Position numbers and translations under genes: made by a program. From Persicaria tinctoria (lineage: Eukaryota > Streptophyta > Magnoliopsida > Caryophyllales > Polygonaceae), in assembly GCA_037127255.1 (NCBI GenBank), contig JBANSL010000009.1, forward strand, positions 3,034,001-3,098,000: a stretch of DNA of 64,000 nt, read 5' to 3'. Shown here one piece after another: positions 32,609 through 43,869 of the stretch. Positions within the stretch are counted from its first letter, which is position 1; each line of letters begins with the position of its first letter. The notes below the pieces were generated by a model, which saw only the letters and a list, made by a program, of their open reading frames with translations, ran no database searches and had not been told where the DNA came from.

Positions 32609-34396
32609 ATTGGTTCCAGAGTGCACACCTCTTAGGGTGTACCTTGTGTACAAATCCGAGCCTTTGATATGCATGAGATGGATGGACATGATTAAAAGTG
32701 GGTTTTTTTTTCTAATTTTAACTTTAAATAGTGTGGGGCCCGCTTACAAACATCACCCACCCCCTACCAAATGGCGCGTGCACCTACCAAGTACCAAAGT
32801 TGCCTTATTTTGTAAAGATACGCATTTTTTTTTTCAAAATGCAAGTAGGTCCTGATTCAGTGATTCTTGCTTTCCTTTTTTTTTTTTAACATCGGCTATA
32901 TATATTTACCTTTTTTTTTACCTAATTTTGTTGATTTTAAAAAGTTGTCAATTCCACCGAATAATTTTTCACATGCTACCGAATAAAGTTATATTTTTTT
33001 TCTATCCCATTCAAATCAAAATTTACCAATTTCACTGGATAATTTGTCATATGTTACCGAATAATGTTTTGTTTTTTTGTCCATCAATTTCAGTTAAAAT
33101 TAAGAAAAATCCCTAAAAAATAATTATTATTTATACGAATAATGTTTCACATTCACCGAATAATGTTTCATATTTTACGGAATAATGTTTCACATTTCAT
33201 CAGATTATAAAGAATAATTGTAACCGTCACATATTCCCTTTCAAAATTTCGTAAATTCTACCAAATAATGCATCAGATTTAACTGAATAATAATAAATTT
33301 ATCCTAAATGTCTAATAGTTGATGTTAAAAAAATATCTTTTATAAACGAATAATCACTACAGATTCACCGAATAATAACTTAAAATTATTGATCCAAGTT
33401 TTTAAACAGACGGACACTCGCATCCCTCTGAAAAAATCAAAGATCAATTCGTAATTTTGGGTTGATTCCACGTTCAAGACATGAAAAAATTGGTCAATTT
33501 TGAAGTCCAATGATCAGATCCACCCCAAATAAATCGGCGGCAGTATCGTCTCTAGAGACAAGCAATTCAGTGAGCAAGAAGCCTTAGCTTTATATGTCTG
33601 AAACAATGGAGAGTATCAAGTAGGTGCATCAGTATCATTCATATGACATTGGAAGGTGTTAGATGACACATTGCCAAATCGAAAAAGGATTTCGATTTGT
33701 AGGTTCCAAAAAGGCATTCGACAAAAGCAGTACACAAAGTCCACCAACCGGATGGCCAAACGAAGGTTGTCTACACAAGGAGACTAAAACTGTATACCAA
33801 GGGCAAATTCAAACAAAGGCTGTCTAATTCTCAAAAGTATAATTTGAGCCTTTTGATAAGCAAGTAGGGAAGAATTTCAGCCTTTTTTGATACATCATGT
33901 TATTCACTTACCACGGTGCCGCCAATTGCCTAGATCGGATCTCGCCGCCACCGTCGATTGTGACGTCGACGCTCTGCCCTTCCAATCGAACACGCATCGC
34001 CGCCCTCCCAATCGGCGATTGGCAATCGCTACCGCCGGCCTTCACCTCCTCCCCTCTTCGCCTGAAAATCTCTTCAGAACCCATCGGCGCCGTCGGACCC
34101 ATAGCCACCGAAAATCTGTCGATCGAAGACGGGTTTCCATCCTTCTCTCTACTCTTCGTCGTCTTCGATCACCATCTTTCTTTTTGATTTCTGAAATTGG
34201 ATCTCTTAGTTTTTTTAAGGTAGAATAGCCTCACGCGCTAAGTTGATGAAAGTAAGTGATTTTTTTATGTGGGGTCTACCTTTTTTTTAAAAAAAAATCA
34301 TTAAAAAATCAATTAATTTTGACCCTCTATCACAATCAATCCAAGGGTCTATAATTGTGCACAAGGTACACCCTAAACCTTGTGCACAATTAATCC
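32606..34396. mobile_element. TIR element, about 1.8 kb, carrying a GC-rich host-like segment
   Basis: Both ends carry matching inverted blocks around GGGTGTACCTTGTG and start GGATT; the imperfect inverted repeats extend about 55 bp. The element sits between an (AT)n and a (TG)n tract, so no target duplication can be read. Inside, an ACCGAATAATGTTTCAC-like motif recurs about ten times (32,955-33,375). A 270-bp GC-rich, codon-like segment (33,910-34,185) contrasts sharply with its surroundings and has long open frames on both strands (96-113 residues). It looks like a Pack-type capture, but I cannot name the source gene. Confidence 0.6.
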
Positions 34397-34403
34397 ATAC
34401 TGT

Positions 34404-34422
34404 GTGTGTGTGTGTGTGTTTG
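34404..34422. repeat. (TG)n microsatellite
   Basis: Short TG run directly after the right end of the 1.8-kb TIR element. Confidence 0.85.
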
Positions 34423-34435
34423 TGTGTTTATATAC

Positions 34436-34800
34436 TTTTTGAAATGTTGAATTGATTTAGAGAATTGAAATGGATTTGTTAGATTAGGGTTTGAGATTTG
34501 AGGATTGAAATATGAATGTTTATACACTTTATTGAATTGAATTTGTTGAAATGTTGAATTGATTTGAAGAATTGAAATAGATTTGGTAGATTAGGATTTG
34601 AGATTTGATGATTGAAATATGAATTGTGGGTTTTTGTTAATTTATTTGAGTTTTTATGAATGTTTAACACTTTATTGAATTGATTTTGTTGAAATGTTGA
34701 ATAGATTAAAGATTTGGAGAATTTACATGGATTTGTTAGATTAGGGTTTAAGATTTGAAGATTGAAATATGAATTGAGGGTTTTTGTTCATTTTGTTTGT
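34436..34800. repeat. Diverged tandem repeat, about 110-140-bp unit, 3 copies
   Basis: Units begin near GAAATGTTGAATTGATTT (about 34,440, 34,553, 34,692) and contain GGATTTGTTAGATTAGGGTT. AT-rich, non-coding. Confidence 0.75.
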
Positions 34801-34849
34801 TTTATTATTTGTGTCTTGATTAATTTGTTATTTGTGCTTCATTGACTTT

Positions 34850-36250
34850 AAAAAAAAATTACAAGCAATTTTTACTAAAAAAAAACTCCTTCGGGAAAAA
34901 AATTCCCCCCCCCCCCCTCTAAGAAATCCCGCGGCCGTCACTGGTTGGAGCTCCTTCGCCTTGGCGATGCCACCTTTAATCGTCAGAGCCTCCGCAACCA
35001 AAGCCGAAATGTGCCCACATTTGAAGCCGCCGCAATCGATGACTGCCCCACTGTGGTCCCTGATAATGAAATCTGCAGAAGCTTCACCCGAAGGCAGTTT
35101 GGATCCGTCGAAATTAATTTTGACAGACCCCTCATTTGGTTTGTTCCATCTCAAATTTCTTCTTCGTCGTGTATATATCGGTTGTTCGAGTTTTCAGGTG
35201 GTGATATGTAGGCTCCTCTTCAAAGGTCAATTTAGAAGCAGCCTAGTTCTTTATTTGTTGTCTGGTATAATTCTCCATAGTATCTATGGATGCTGTATTG
35301 AGGTTTTCAAATACTTTCCGATTCCTACTTGTCCATAAGCTCCACCATGTCGGCGCAAGTCTTTCTTTTTGCTCAAGATTGAGTCTAGTAAAAATTTCGC
35401 ACACAATGTTTTTGATCGATTTGTTTCTAATGTCGATGTCTCGAATCACTTTTTCAATGTTTGAGTCAATTTTGTGAATCAGTTGTAGGATGTGGTTGCA
35501 TTCAGTAAAGAGATGAATTAGGCTTTCATCTATCTCATCACACAAAGCGCATGATAGTGGAACATGAATGCCCTTGTTTGCTAGTCTGGTTTTCGTCGGG
35601 ATTCCATCTCGTGCAAGTTTCCAAATGAAATTTATAACTTTCGGAAATGTGTCTAGGGCTCATATCCATGTCGTGTCACTGGTTTCTTCTGTGTTTTGCC
35701 TTGTGATGTGTGCTAGGGCACTTGCTGTACTGAACTATCCATTTTTACTTGGCTTCCAGTATAGTTTGTCTTCTATTTCATGTTCTGGTATGTAGATGTT
35801 CTCGATCTTATTGATCACATCTAATGGGAGGATGTTGGATAGTTCATCAATATTCCATTTCCTGTAGGTGTCGATGTATTTTCCAGCCTTGTCATTTTCG
35901 TTGATTGTGATGTTGGGATGTTGTCGCCCTTGTAATAGTTGTTGTCTAGACAGATATCTTTCCAGAAATTGATCGTCTTTCCCTTTCCTATTTGCCATAC
36001 TAGTCATTTGCAGAACTCTTCTTTCAGTTCCATTAGTTTGGCCCATTATCAAGATTAATTACCTTTTCGTTGGTATTCAAAGAGGGGGTTTCTTTCATAT
36101 ATTTTTCTTTGATCACTTGGACCCATGGGTTACATGCCTCTACTAAGATTTTCCAAAGCAATTTCATTTGTAATGCTTGGTTCATATCTTTCGTTTTATG
36201 TATTCCTGCGCCTCCCAGTCTTTTCTCCGTGCAAACCTTGTCCCAACCAA
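34850..36250 (-). pseudogene. LINE (L1-type) ORF2 fragment A: RT end, zf-RVT, RNase H
   Basis: On the minus strand, 36,250 to 36,060 resembles the C-terminal end of the reverse transcriptase (WDKVCTEKRLGGAGI, WVQVIKEKYM). 35,950-35,480 has the zinc-binding RT-associated domain (LYWKPSKNG, CALCDEIDESLIHLFTEC). 35,154-34,900 is an RNase H-like domain (VKINFDGSKLPSGEA, ALVAEALTIKGG). Frames shift and stop between these blocks. There is no palm domain; it is 5'-truncated. Confidence 0.8.
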
Positions 36251-36985
36251 TAAGGGGAGAAAATGATTGTTATTTGTCCAGAAGAAGCATCTGTTTATAT
36301 CGATCAATTCCGATTCTTTGTTCCTGCGCCTCCTAGTCTTTCCTTTTCGTTTGTTTTGAAATCAATATATCGATCAATTTCGAATCTTTCTCCTTCTATT
36401 GATTCTTTTCCGATCGAGATGTATGGATCCATGGATCCGTGTAGAACATGAATTAGCATTATGTCATTTTTACAAGTGATCCCCCATCCAGGATTGGAAA
36501 AAGTGCTATATGAAGACTTCGAGATCAAATATAAGATGTTTCTTTCCATTCCTCGTGAGCCACTTATTTCTCCAAAACAAGAGATCAAAGTGATTTTCCT
36601 CCTTTTTCCCAATAAGTCGACGACGTCACAACTGATTTCGGTAAGCTACGTGTCCGGTGCACGGAGAACTTCCTTCGGTCCCCCAAACTGACTTACCCGT
36701 GGCAACCTTCCGGCCGCCCAATGACCTCTTGCAGGTGTGGCCACTCTAAGACGAGTAAGGCTTTCACTTGCCTTATCAGAAGAGGATTCAATCCAGCCAT
36801 CGATGCCGTAGATTAGAGCGCACATATCAGTAGCCGAACACCCACCCTTCTCTGCTAGCCCTGAAAAAAGAGTATAGTAGCGCTTAGCTTCTTCGAGTAC
36901 ATTATTCCGACGACCTTTTCATGATCGTGCACTCGACGAAAGACTTTTTGCTGGGAATACATAAATGACTCCTCCTCTAAATGAG
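36251..36985. other. Unclassified open tract between LINE fragments
   Basis: The minus strand is open from about 36,920 to 36,685 (EEAKRYYTLFSGLAEKGG, ATPARGHWAAGRLPR) and again from 36,612 to 36,304 (102 residues, [17 protein letters not shown]). It does not read as LINE protein and composition differs from both neighbours. I do not recognise a gene. Host exons or an organelle-derived insertion are both possible. Confidence 0.35.
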
Positions 36986-36989
36986 GGCG

Positions 36990-38950
36990 AGCATTGGATT
37001 AAAAATCTGACAATCTCATGCTAATCCGAGAGCCAACTGGAGTTTGACCCTCAGTTGTATTCCTCCTTCGCACCCCGTATGACCTCCATAGAAATCTTGT
37101 TGTCATCAAAAGCATAAGTATTTTGGGCGTGCTAGATGTAATATATCGTAGTCGTGAAGACAAATATAACACTTCGAGCCAAGCAACCTCTTTCCCCCGC
37201 CCTCCTTCTCAGCCACCTCAAAGCCCTAGGGATGGAGTTCACCCCGGGGGAGTGTCAAGCTTCGCCCTAATACCACTCCAAACTTTAGACGAGAACGAGC
37301 ATTCGAAGAACAAGTGGTCATGGATCATGATCTTTACATGACAAAAGCGACATTTTTTTTTATCAATATCAAGGTAATGGAATCGATCAAAGGTAGATCA
37401 TTTATCAAGGATGGCGAGCCATAAGATGAAGTACGCATGCTTCAGATTTATGTCGTAACTCCAGACCACTTTGTGCCATCTAACCCACGGCTCACACATC
37501 CACAACCCTTTGTAATCCAAGCCAACTTTGAATTTATCTCCCCCTCCCCAACACTCCAAGACCTCTTCCAACAGACCCATAGCTATGGTAGCGTCATGAG
37601 CATGGATGGTCGCTTTAATCAATGACGAGTCCCTTTTATGAGCGTTCCAATCCAGGGGTCCAACCACACTAACGTACTTGTGATGGACCCACCAAACCCA
37701 AATACTATCCCTCCCATGTTGTGAATGTGCCCATAATGCTTGCACGTGATGGCTAGATTCCATATGAAAAGGTCAAGAAATCCCAATCCACCTTTATTCC
37801 CCAGACATCAAACTTTCTTCCAAGCTACCTTCAAAGATTTCCAAAAGAAGTTCCTACAAAGACCAATAACTCTATCCAAAAGACAAGTAGGAATAGGAAG
37901 GGTAGAGAGCCAGAAACCATTCATACCTTGCAATATGGAGGCAATGATTTCTCTTTTACCAATGAAGGAGAGGTGTTTCCTAGACCAAGCACAATGTCTT
38001 TTCCCCATCGAGTCAATCAAGGGAGCAGAATGAATATATCATGAAAGGCATGAGGGCTGATTGGAATACCCAAATATCTGAAGGGGAACCTCCCGGTAGT
38101 GAGTCCATGATCAGCTAAGATAGAGTCATCCACGGTGTTGGGGACCAAAGCAAGAAAGATCAATGACTTCCCCAAATTCATAGAAAGCCCAGAGCACTTC
38201 TCAAAGTTCCTCAAACACTCCAAGAGCACATTTGTGGAGTTTAGATCTCCATGGTAAAATAAGATAATATCATCCGTGAACATCAGGTGGTTGAGTTGTT
38301 TGAGAAGTTTACATTAGTGAAGAACTCTTTCACAATAGTACGCACCTTACCTCCGACAACATCCCAAGTCGCTTTGAAGAACTTACTGGAGAAGCCATTC
38401 GGGCCGATTGCTTTAGAGTCGCCTATCGCCCAAACGATAACTTTGATCTCAATGTTGGAGACTAGGCTAACAAGCAGCCCCTTGTCATCATCTTTGACTT
38501 TTGGACCATTGAAGAACCACCTCCTTTCGGAAACGATCACTTCTCCCTCGGTGCCCAACAAGCCCTCAAAATATGACAAGAATTCAGTGGCCACCTCTCT
38601 CTTCGATCTAGTAACGGACCCATCCTCCCATTGAAGCGAAGTAATGTGATTTCTCCTCCCATTCACCCTCATCAGACCATGGAACGACTCGGAACACCTA
38701 TCACTTTCAAGAATAAATTTATGATCGATTAGCAAATTTAGAAATAAAACATACCTCAACATTGGAGAGACGGTCTGACTCAGCCATGACACGTAACAAC
38801 TCATTTCTAGCATCAATAAAGGTCGGATTGACACAAATACCCCCAAGGGCATCAACATAGGCCTCATTAACCCTCTCCACCCTCCTCAAAAAAACAATTT
38901 TGCTAAAGACGGGCTGCTGCTGGTAGACTCGGTCTTTCACCTCTATAGAA
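36990..38950 (-). pseudogene. LINE (L1-type) ORF2 fragment B with reverse-transcriptase deletion
   Basis: Minus strand, in order: pre-RT helices (RRVERVNEAYVDALGG), ESDRCSESFHGLM, IGDSKAIGPNGFSSKFFKATW (start of RT), then an abrupt jump at about 38,285 to the catalytic box FTDDIILF, then FRYLGIPIS, KREIIASILQGMNGFWLS, SIWVWWVHHKY and a zinc-binding end (CRFCHVKIMIHDHLFFEC). Roughly 250-300 residues of RT fingers and palm expected between the start and the xxDD box are missing. Several stops are present. Not functional. Confidence 0.85.
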
Positions 38951-39573
38951 ATACATTGCAGCCATACGCATATTGGCGTATGGAGTGGCTGCTGATGTTG
39001 TTGACGACTATGTTTGTTTTGAAGCATCTACGGCTAGAGTGCCGCTTGGCTAACTTTGTTGATGGGGGTAATATCCTTGTTCATGAATGAGAGTACCTAC
39101 GAAGGTCCAACTCGATGGATGTGCAACGACAGAACAATAAGGATGGTCTGGAAGGATCGAAACACTGCCCTTACAAAAATTGCCCAGCAATAGTATGACA
39201 AGGTCAATATGCTGGCGGCCGCTTCAATCAACAGACTATATATAGTGCTAGAATGAGATGCTTAGAAATGGGAGAGTATTTGCTTTCATTACTGTATAAT
39301 TTATCCATTATCAATCTTTTAAAAAATTACTATAACTCACCCAATCTAATCTGTTTACTGCATCAAATTTCTTATCATTTCAAAAAAATGATAAACGACA
39401 TTGATGGATTGGTCAACATATTCGAAAATAATTTAAAATTCAATCTATTGGCTTTGAGTTTTGTCATTGAATGCTCAAACTGAAACCATACTCTTACAAT
39501 AAATGCTCCTCCCTCCTCCTCCTTCAAGGCTTCAACCTCTAAAAACTCAATCATCTCTCCTCCTCCATCGCCA
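38951..39573. promoter_or_regulatory. Upstream region of SPATULA-like gene, possible TATA box
   Basis: A TATATATA stretch at about 39,237-39,244 lies about 330 bases before the start codon, followed by an AT-rich then CT-rich leader (CCTCCTCCTCCTTCAAGG before the ATG). This is compatible with a core promoter but rests on position and base composition only. Confidence 0.35.
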
Positions 39574-41757
39574 ATGGCGTTTTCCTTCAACAATGACTGC
39601 TCACCTCCCCATCATTCCTCCGACGATATCTCCCTCTTCCTCCGCCAGCTCCTCCATCGCTCTTCCTCTTCCACTCCCGCCTCCTCCCTGCAGCCTACTC
39701 CGCTCGCTCACTCCGTCAACCAGAATGTCGGATTCTCCTCCTCGTCTTCCGCGCCGCTTGACTCCTCCGCCGCACTCGACGGCTACCTCCGGCTTCCAAG
39801 CCACTCCGTGTTGACGTCCTCCGATCCAGACCGGCCTGTGGTGGCAGATCATCTAGCTCCGAACGCTGGTTTGTCGTTCTGGAGCGAGATCCCTGCCGGC
39901 GTGTGCTCCAACTTGACGTCTTCGTCGACGGCCCCATTGGAGTCCGATTCTCCGACTGCCGGATCCATTCCGTTGAGGAACGCCGAGAACGACGTCGATG
40001 ATTACGATTGTGATAGCGAGGTATGATTTGCTTCCGTTTCGCTCGATGCGATTGCCTGTTTTCCTGTTTTGATTTGAAATGTTGAGACATTTATAGGAGG
40101 GAAGTTTCAAAATCGTTTGTTGTTGAAATTTTCAAAATCTGTTTGTGAGTGAAGGACGGGCCCGAAGAGGCGCAACCTAAGCACAATCCTCAGCGGAATT
40201 CATCGAAGCGGGCCAGAGCAGCTGAAGTTCATAATCAATCTGAAAAGGTTGGATTTCACCTGATTTTCCTTCATCTTTCATCTTTTTGAATACCTAATTT
40301 GACGATCAATGCAAACTAGCAGAGGAGGAGGAGTCGAATTAACGAGAAAATGAAAGCATTACAGAACCTCATCCCTAACTCTAACAAGGCAAGTCTTGTT
40401 TCCACGCCTTGCAAAGTTTGCTATATATGTTTGGGCTTTCTTTCTTTACTTGATGATTTTTCTCCCCAAATTAGACCGACAAAGCTTCTATGCTGGATGA
40501 GGCGATTGAGTATCTCAAGCAACTTCAATTGCAAGTGCAGGTATCAGTTTTTGCTGTTTGATCGTTTTCATGCTTTAATTTTGAAGGATTTTGCATTTGT
40601 TGCATCTCATGGATTTATTTTCAACTGTTTCCGGGTCCATTGCTGATTGCTGTACTTGCATTGATAGTGTTGTATGGATCTGCCATCCTGATTCATATAC
40701 ACATCAATGTAAATTTGGAAGTTTCTAGTTTGGGATGGTCACATAACATGTGAGCCACTAAATTCATATCAGAACTTTGGGGGCCAACTTATGGCATGGG
40801 TAATGGGACCTTTGATGGATATAGCTATTGTTCCTTTGTCTGATAAAATATTGTGTGTAATCTGGATTCTGGATGCACCTCTGGACATCAAAGTATAGGT
40901 TCATATCTCAATCATGTTCATACTTGTAAATTGTAATGCTCGAGGTGCAATTATCGGCTTGTGATTTTTTAACTTGCGATGCAATGCTAGATGTTGTCGG
41001 TGAGAAATGGGTTGGCATTGCATCCGATGTGTCTACCTGGATTCCCAGGAGTGCTGGATCCTGTTCAGTTGTGCCAATTGGGGCTGGACTTTAGCAACAG
41101 AGATGGATCCTTGAATGCTGTTATTCCAAATGTACTTCCTTCAGGTCCTTCTCACCTGTGTGATACCTCGACAAGGCTGCCTTTGGACAGTTTGCCGAGT
41201 GCAGTTACTGCAGAAGTGCCCTTTTCTCTGCAATCTTCCATGGCGAACCAGCTCAGCTCGTTTAGCCTCCTATCATCCTCACAGGTGAGATTCATCACCT
41301 CAAGTTGATAGGATTGTATCTGTAGTAGTAAATCACATTTATTTGCTAACTCAACTTTGTACATTCAATGCGTAGAACATATGCGGGAAAGATAACATGG
41401 CTCAACCTCAGTCAAATGCATTAGGTGGGTGTTCTTAGCTCTTATCCATCTTCACGTAAAAGTTAGATTAGATGATTGATACAAATGCTACATTTCTATC
41501 GACTGGATGCCTATTGCAGTCAGTAACTTCAACTCTCAGCCATCATACGCGGAAGGCGGTACACATGGAATCCTCCAAAGCAGCAACACAAGTCATATTC
41601 AGCTGATTTCAAGCAACAACGTAGATGGGTATAGATTGCATTTAACATCTTGATGGATACATTCATATACTGATTCATCTTTCCATTACTGAAAAAACCT
41701 TTTTAACTGACATAAGCCAATTGCAGAGTGAGTCAGTCAGGGAACAACTGTCTATGA
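39574..41757 (+). CDS. SPT: SPATULA/ALCATRAZ-like bHLH transcription factor
   Basis: Predicted 384-residue bHLH factor. Exons 39574-40020, 40155-40247, 40323-40388, 40475-40540, 40991-41284, 41376-41424, 41520-41628 and 41727-41757; all phases agree, with no stop or shift. The N terminus is Ser/Pro-rich with ISLFLRQLL as in SPATULA. The basic region (RARAAEVHNQSEKRRRSR) carries His, Glu and Arg for E-box/G-box contact, then INEKMKALQNLIPNSNK, and helix 2 from TDKASMLDEAIEY. The conserved region after it (LHPMCLPG) is diagnostic of the SPT/ALC branch. Members act in carpel, fruit dehiscence-zone and light/temperature growth control, as dimers in the nucleus. Length is close to Arabidopsis SPT, which favours SPT over the shorter ALC. 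Intron 3 uses a GC donor (AAG|GCAAGT). Confidence 0.9.
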
Positions 41758-42403
41758 AGAGGTTTGACACACAAGAAGCAGAAAGCAGAGGAAAAAAGTG
41801 TCAAGTGTAGTACAAAATGTACTTGGGAAGCAGTGGAAACAAAGCGTGCTTGTTGTTGTTTGCAGGCTTTTTTTGTGGAGGTAATTAGAATAAATTAAAG
41901 GGGGATAATCCGTTGCAGAGTAGGAGTAGAGACTAGAGAATGTGGATGATTAATTAATGAATTAATTGATTTTGAGTTATCATGTGATTACAGAAAATGA
42001 CAAAAGTAGGAATATTATATTTTCTGCACTTTGTTGTGATAGAGGGCGTCGGTATTTGAACTCTTCTCGGTCTTCAGAATTTCAGACGACGCATGCCAAT
42101 GTGTGCACAACACCATCGTAGTGGAATGGCATTGCAATTGCATAGTTGCACTTCACCGTTTGGCATTGCATCAAACCGTTTTTAATATCCCACTTTCCCA
42201 CACAATGGAAAAGAAAAACCATGTGTCACTGACTCACTGTAAGCTACAAAGTAATTAAGGATATTTTTAGTCTTCAGACTTTAAAAACTACTCCTAAATC
42301 ACGAGTTAAGATAAAACGAGTTATCTTTTGGGTTGAAATTTTTATGAACTTAAAAGCTGACAAAATGATTGGTTTATAACTTTAGTATAGGTGGTAATGA
42401 AAC
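41758..42403. other. 3' region of SPATULA-like gene
   Basis: Probable 3' untranslated region followed by AT-rich spacer. AATAAA is present near 41,890 (AGAATAAATTAAAG), a possible polyadenylation signal. No other gene seen. Confidence 0.5.
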
Positions 42404-43170
42404 ATGAGGACTACTCTCCTGTCATTATAATTTGATTTTTTTTTTTTTTTTTTTTTTTTTTTGTAAACTTTCCCTCTTCTCTCTAGAACTTGTTTCTAGA
42501 GAGAGGGAGTTCAGAAACCCTCATCAGATCATTAAATCTTAAAGAAACCCCTTCTATTTTGTGCTAATCCACTTCTTGCCAATCTACTTTTGAGTATAAT
42601 CTGTTTGGTCACCATGGCAAGCTCCTTGTAATCAGGTCTTAGGCATTTCCGATACCTAGATCCTCAAAAATCCCCTTTTCAATTCCTAACCTGCCACCAC
42701 CTAAAATCGAACTACTTCTTCCGTTCTCTTCAAATTTGCAAACTCAAAGGTCTGATTTATGAGTATTGGGCAAAAATTGATAGAATTGCGGTGATTTTGG
42801 CTCGGAATCGCTTCGTCGATGTAGTCTGGATGGGCGTTTCATGCGCTTGTTTATCAGGGTTTCGCCATCATCGTCCCATAGGTCTGTGGGTTGTGTATGT
42901 TCCTAATTCCGAGATTGTCGGGTTGTTGGTTCTTCTGTCTATCCTTTTCGTTTGGTGCTGATGTTTGCTCAGATGGATTAACCCTCCGTTTGGGGTGTTC
43001 TTCTCGTCGTCGACGCGTTCCGTGGTGGTGCTGGTCCCTCTATTGGCCGCTCCTCTGGTTTTCCGTCGTCGGTGGCTGCGCTGTGGAGCTACTGGTCCTT
43101 TGGCCGCTTGCGGTGGTGTTGGCCATGTCCCCTCCTGCCGCTAGTATTCTGTCGAAGGCTTGTTGAAATC

Positions 43171-43212
43171 CTTGGCGTGCAAGGCAATTTTTTTTTGGCC
43201 TTGCACGCCAAG
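43171..43212. repeat. Perfect 15-bp hairpin
   Basis: CTTGGCGTGCAAGGC at 43,171-43,185 pairs with GCCTTGCACGCCAAG at 43,198-43,212 across a 12-base T-rich loop. It lies inside the non-LTR insertion and is followed by an A-run. Confidence 0.85.
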
Positions 43213-43254
43213 TTTAGACTAAAAAAAAAAAGTGTCATGTGGCTTCCTGACTTG

Positions 43255-43330
43255 AATGGTCCAAAATTAAATCCCGAAAGGGTTGGAGTAAATCCACCCG
43301 AAAGGGTTTGATTAAATCCCGCAAGGGCTT
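43255..43330. repeat. Short tandem motif AAATCCCGAAAGGG
   Basis: Three diverged copies of AAATCC(C/A)CCGAAAGGGTT or similar, at about 25-bp spacing, within the non-LTR insertion. The last copy varies to CCCGCAAGGG. Confidence 0.6.
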
Positions 43331-43869
43331 GATGATATTTCTATAGGTGAAATCTTGTAGGCAATTTGGTCGAGCAGCTTGAGGCTCTGCTTCCGATGCT
43401 TCTAGGAGATCTTCTGCTTGGTTGGGGGACGTGAAGCCTGCAATCGGGACTGGCTGGGGTCGAGGTGGTGCGCTCAGGCCGACTCCGTATTCGGGATCGA
43501 GTTTCCTTGGAGTTCGGCTGCACTACCCACAGGAGATAGAGTCCTGCTGTACCGCTGGCCCGCGGTGCCACTGTTCGGTGGTGCTTGGCTTCGTTCTTCG
43601 GCAGCTTCCTCAGCCTTCTTGGAGTTGGTCTTCTTAGGTCGTCTTGTTGTAGAGTTTATTTCTGCTTGTATCATTTCACTTATTATCTGTATTTGTGTAT
43701 TTTTAGGTTGTACGTTTGACGGTTCACCGTCTGCCGACTTTGTCGGCCTCTCGAAGAGTCAGGCAGGCATGTTTGACCTTCGAATTTTTACCTAATAAAA
43801 AAAATGAGGACTACTCTCCTCAATGGGATTAAAATTCATCTCCGCCGTCTTCATCCCTGTTTTTATGCA

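Larger units (their letters stand above)
42404..43820 (+). mobile_element. Non-LTR retroelement insertion with 17-bp target duplication
   Basis: ATGAGGACTACTCTCCT occurs at 42,404-42,420 and 43,804-43,820. Between them lies 1,383 bp ending in TAATAAAAAAA, a 3' A-rich tail on the plus strand, as expected of target-primed reverse transcription. A T-run near 42,437-42,462 lies near the 5' end. The last 300 bases hold an open frame (VFLGCTFDGSPSADFVGLS) that I do not recognise as RT. Likely a 5'-truncated LINE 3' end or a LINE-mobilised chimera. Confidence 0.82.

Noticed and set aside
36600..36920. PPR or SEC23-like host exon on the minus strand
   Set aside because: Only loose resemblance of a helical stretch; no motif strong enough to name a family.
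39601..40110. Minus-strand open frames opposite SPATULA-like exon 1
   Set aside because: They are shadows of a Ser/Pro-rich GC-rich exon whose plus-strand model is complete and conserved.
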